Of a DNA stretch of 14,338 nt, positions 13,030 through 14,338 are shown piece after piece. Source of the stretch: Clostridium sp. UBA4108 (GTDB lineage: Bacteria; Bacillota; Clostridia; Clostridiales; Clostridiaceae). Both the position numbers and the translations under genes were made by a program. The notes under the pieces were generated by a model. The model was not told where the DNA came from and ran no database searches. It saw only the letters and a list, made by a program, of their open reading frames with translations. The stretch covers positions 1 through 14,338 of the forward strand of contig DFXM01000014.1 in NCBI GenBank assembly GCA_002381695.1, in the 5' to 3' direction. Every line of letters starts with the position of its first letter. The first letter of the stretch is position 1.

Positions 13030-13960
13030 AGAAAAAATAGTAACAATTAGTAGTTTAAATGAAAATAATGGAGAATATATTATAAGAGATTCAGTAGGTA
13101 TTACTATTGGTAGATTTTATATTTTAAATTTAGATAACATAAATAAAAGTTCATTAATTAGATTAAAATTTTACAAGAGCGGAAAAGAAGGAGTTATTCT
13201 ATTAGAGGAAACACTTAAGGTAATACTTGATACTCTTATAAAGAATGAACATATGCATAAAGTAAATATAATATGTGAGGAAAAAATAAGTTTAACACCC
13301 TTTACTAATATAGGATTTCAATTAGAAGGATATATATCGAATAATATTATTAATGGAAATAAATATGAAAGCTCCTTAATGTTTGGAATTGTAGAAGAAG
13401 ATTATGATAAAAATTTTATTATGAAAGACCTTTGTATTCAAGGTAAAGAGATAAGTATTAAGGTTTTAATCGGAGATGATTGTGAAAAACTTTTAGACTA
13501 CTACCAAAGGAATAAAAGGTATCTTTCTAAGTTTGAGCCACATAGGGATGAAAATTTTTATGATTTAGAAATACAAAGACAGTCACTTATAGAAAATTAC
13601 AAACAATTTCTCAAGGGCGAAGGAGCTCATTTTGGAATATATAAGGATAGTAAGCTAATAGGTAGGATAAGAATATATAATATAGTATATGGAGTATTTA
13701 AAAATGGTTTTATAGGTTATTCTATTGATGAGAAGTATCAAGGAAATGGTTATATGAAAGAAGCTGTATCGTTAGTTCTTCAATATGCCTTTGAAGATCT
13801 AGGCCTTCATAGAATAGAAGCATCTACTTTAGTGGAAAATGAAAAATCAAAAGGTGTATTAAAAGCATGTAAATTTACTGAAATAGGAATATGTAAAGAC
13901 TATTTATATATAAATGGAAGATGGAGAGATCATAATATATTTTATAGGACAAATAAATAG
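13022..13960 (+). CDS. GNAT acetyltransferase, RimJ/RimL type, with a degenerate N-terminal GNAT-like half
   Basis: The C-terminal half (about 140-312) is a RimJ/RimL-like N-acetyltransferase. It contains HFGIYKDSKLIGRIRI (203-218), the acetyl-CoA loop YQGNGYMKEAV (239-249), and GLHRIEASTLVENEKSKGVLKACKF (261-285 region), ending with the usual beta-strand. The N-terminal half (1-125) seems to echo it: a strand at 18-36, a helix with VILLEETLKVILDTL (58-72), HKVNIIC (79-85) and TNIGFQLEGYISNNIINGNK (95-114), which aligns with TEIGICKDYLYINGR. It lacks a clear Q/RxxGxG/A loop, so it may be a dead or regulatory copy. Start ATG 13022 lies inside the end of the MFS gene (8-base overlap). The acceptor could be a protein N-terminus, an amino sugar or an antibiotic; none is shown. 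Confidence 0.85.
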   Translation: MSKEKIVTISSLNENNGEYIIRDSVGITIGRFYILNLDNINKSSLIRLKFYKSGKEGVILLEETLKVILDTLIKNEHMHKVNIICEEKISLTPFTNIGFQLEGYISNNIINGNKYESSLMFGIVEEDYDKNFIMKDLCIQGKEISIKVLIGDDCEKLLDYYQRNKRYLSKFEPHRDENFYDLEIQRQSLIENYKQFLKGEGAHFGIYKDSKLIGRIRIYNIVYGVFKNGFIGYSIDEKYQGNGYMKEAVSLVLQYAFEDLGLHRIEASTLVENEKSKGVLKACKFTEIGICKDYLYINGRWRDHNIFYRTNK

Positions 13961-13984
13961 TAAATTACGAAGTAATTTATTTAG
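13961..13984 (+). terminator. Weak hairpin after the GNAT gene
   Basis: TAAATTAC (13961-13968) and GTAATTTA (13972-13979) form a perfect 8-bp AT-rich stem with a GAA loop, starting right after the stop codon and followed by TTTAG. It is a poor terminator by itself; it is the first of a run of hairpins in this gene-free tail. Confidence 0.4.
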
Positions 13985-14012
13985 TGTAGTGTAATCATAG
14001 GTTGTAGTGAAG

Positions 14013-14093
14013 TATTCGCTCTGCTTGTTAGAGAAGTGTAGCGAGCTACAGTGAAGTGTTAGCGGTGCAGTTTACTGCATTTCACTGCGAATA
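14013..14093 (+). other. Multi-branched potential RNA structure or dispersed intergenic repeat
   Basis: TATTCGC (14013-14019) pairs with GCGAATA (14087-14093) and encloses three arms: CTCT/AGAG (14019-14033), TGTAGC-GA-GCTACA (14037-14050) and CAGTGAA/TTCACTG (14049-14087), the last with an inner hairpin TGCAG-TTTA-CTGCA (14066-14079). Neighbouring stems share one or two bases, so not all can be full length at once. The words GTGAAGT, GAGAAGT and GTGAAGT recur at the arms. It has no coding frame and is richer in G and C than the flanks. It may be a small structured RNA or a dispersed clostridial palindromic repeat; I cannot tell which. Confidence 0.45.
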
Positions 14094-14097
14094 AAGT

Positions 14098-14161
14098 GAG
14101 ATTTTCTCTGCAATAGCTGGTTGCACTTATCTAAATAAAATGCTTAGCATTTTATTTAGAT
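14098..14161. repeat. Three consecutive hairpins, the last a near-perfect 33-base palindrome
   Basis: GAGA/TCTC (14098-14108), TGCAA/TTGCA (14109-14125), and ATCTAAATAAAATGC with GCATTTTATTTAGAT (14129-14143 and 14147-14161, loop TTA) follow one another. The last is a perfect 15-bp stem without mismatch. No T-run follows on either strand, so it is not a standard terminator; it is equally symmetrical for both strands. Confidence 0.7.
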
Positions 14162-14338
14162 TACGTATACTAGTCCATGTGTATCAATAGAAGTATAAAT
14201 AAGTATTTTTTAGTATACTCGTACAAATGGAGTATAATTTTAGTAAATAATCAATTATGCTAAATTGGCAGTGAATAATTATGTTAATATAAATCTTGTC
14301 GCTGAGAGGCGATAATAAAACAACAAAAAAACGAGTTA
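14162..14338. other. Gene-free tail: an inverted repeat and a possible rightward -10
   Basis: TACGTATACTA (14162-14172) pairs with TAGTATACTCGTA (14211-14223) apart from a two-base bulge. TATAAT at 14233-14238 could be a -10 element but has no convincing -35. A small stem TCGC-TGAGAG-GCGA follows near 14299-14312. No open reading frame with a ribosome site is present. The segment may be the promoter and leader of something beyond the window edge. Confidence 0.4.

Noticed and set aside
13961..14161. Repeated GTGAAGT-type words considered as a CRISPR array.
   Set aside because: The repeats are short, degenerate and unevenly spaced, and no cas gene is near.
14233..14238. TATAAT considered as the promoter of another rRNA operon to the right.
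   Set aside because: No good -35 or rRNA sequence is visible before the window ends, so it is only noted as a possible -10.

Overview
The window looks like chromosomal DNA from a very AT-rich member of the Firmicutes, most likely Clostridium sensu stricto. The base composition, strong AGGAGG-type ribosome binding sites, frequent TTG/GTG starts, A/T-flanked intrinsic terminators and clostridia-type proteins (DUF1576, DUF1015 next to serA, the zinc-ribbon Nudix protein) all fit. Nothing points to a plasmid, phage or insertion sequence: no transposase, integrase or CRISPR array is visible.

Layout. 1-163: the probable 3' tip of a 5S rRNA, a spacer hairpin, tRNA-Lys(UUU) and a terminator, i.e. 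the end of an rRNA/tRNA operon. 169-1979: a small membrane protein (minus strand), then sfsA and a Nudix hydrolase (plus strand). 2010-2152: a long imperfect inverted repeat that looks like a miniature palindromic element, sitting between converging genes. 2193-3791: a minus-strand pair, a 115-residue orphan protein and a DUF1576 membrane protein made of two similar halves that appears to start at an ATA codon. 3944-4851: a TIM-barrel protein of unknown substrate, an easily overlooked 53-residue eight-cysteine protein, and a strong terminator. 5010-8600: a complete transcription unit with promoter, PLP aminotransferase, serA, DUF1015 protein and terminator. 8617-10410: a decayed hemerythrin/RIC-type gene, a YjdF/DUF2238-like membrane protein and tcdA. 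10492-11682: a minus-strand SAM methyltransferase. 11824-13960: an MFS transporter overlapping a protein with a RimJ/RimL-type GNAT domain. 13961-14338: no gene, but a dense run of hairpins and inverted repeats.

How the genes fit together. The clearest metabolic unit is aminotransferase-serA-DUF1015. SerA oxidises 3-phosphoglycerate and the aminotransferase probably makes O-phosphoserine. The DUF1015 protein has an ADGHHR motif like that of ParB-fold free-serine kinases, so it may act on serine/phosphoserine; this is an inference. The other units are small and functionally unrelated. The best leads for something undescribed are the DUF1015 protein in its serine context, the DUF1576 two-repeat membrane protein with its partner, the TIM-barrel/eight-Cys pair, and the palindromic intergenic elements at 2010-2152 and 13961-14223. 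I did not find a large new multi-gene defence or mobile system.
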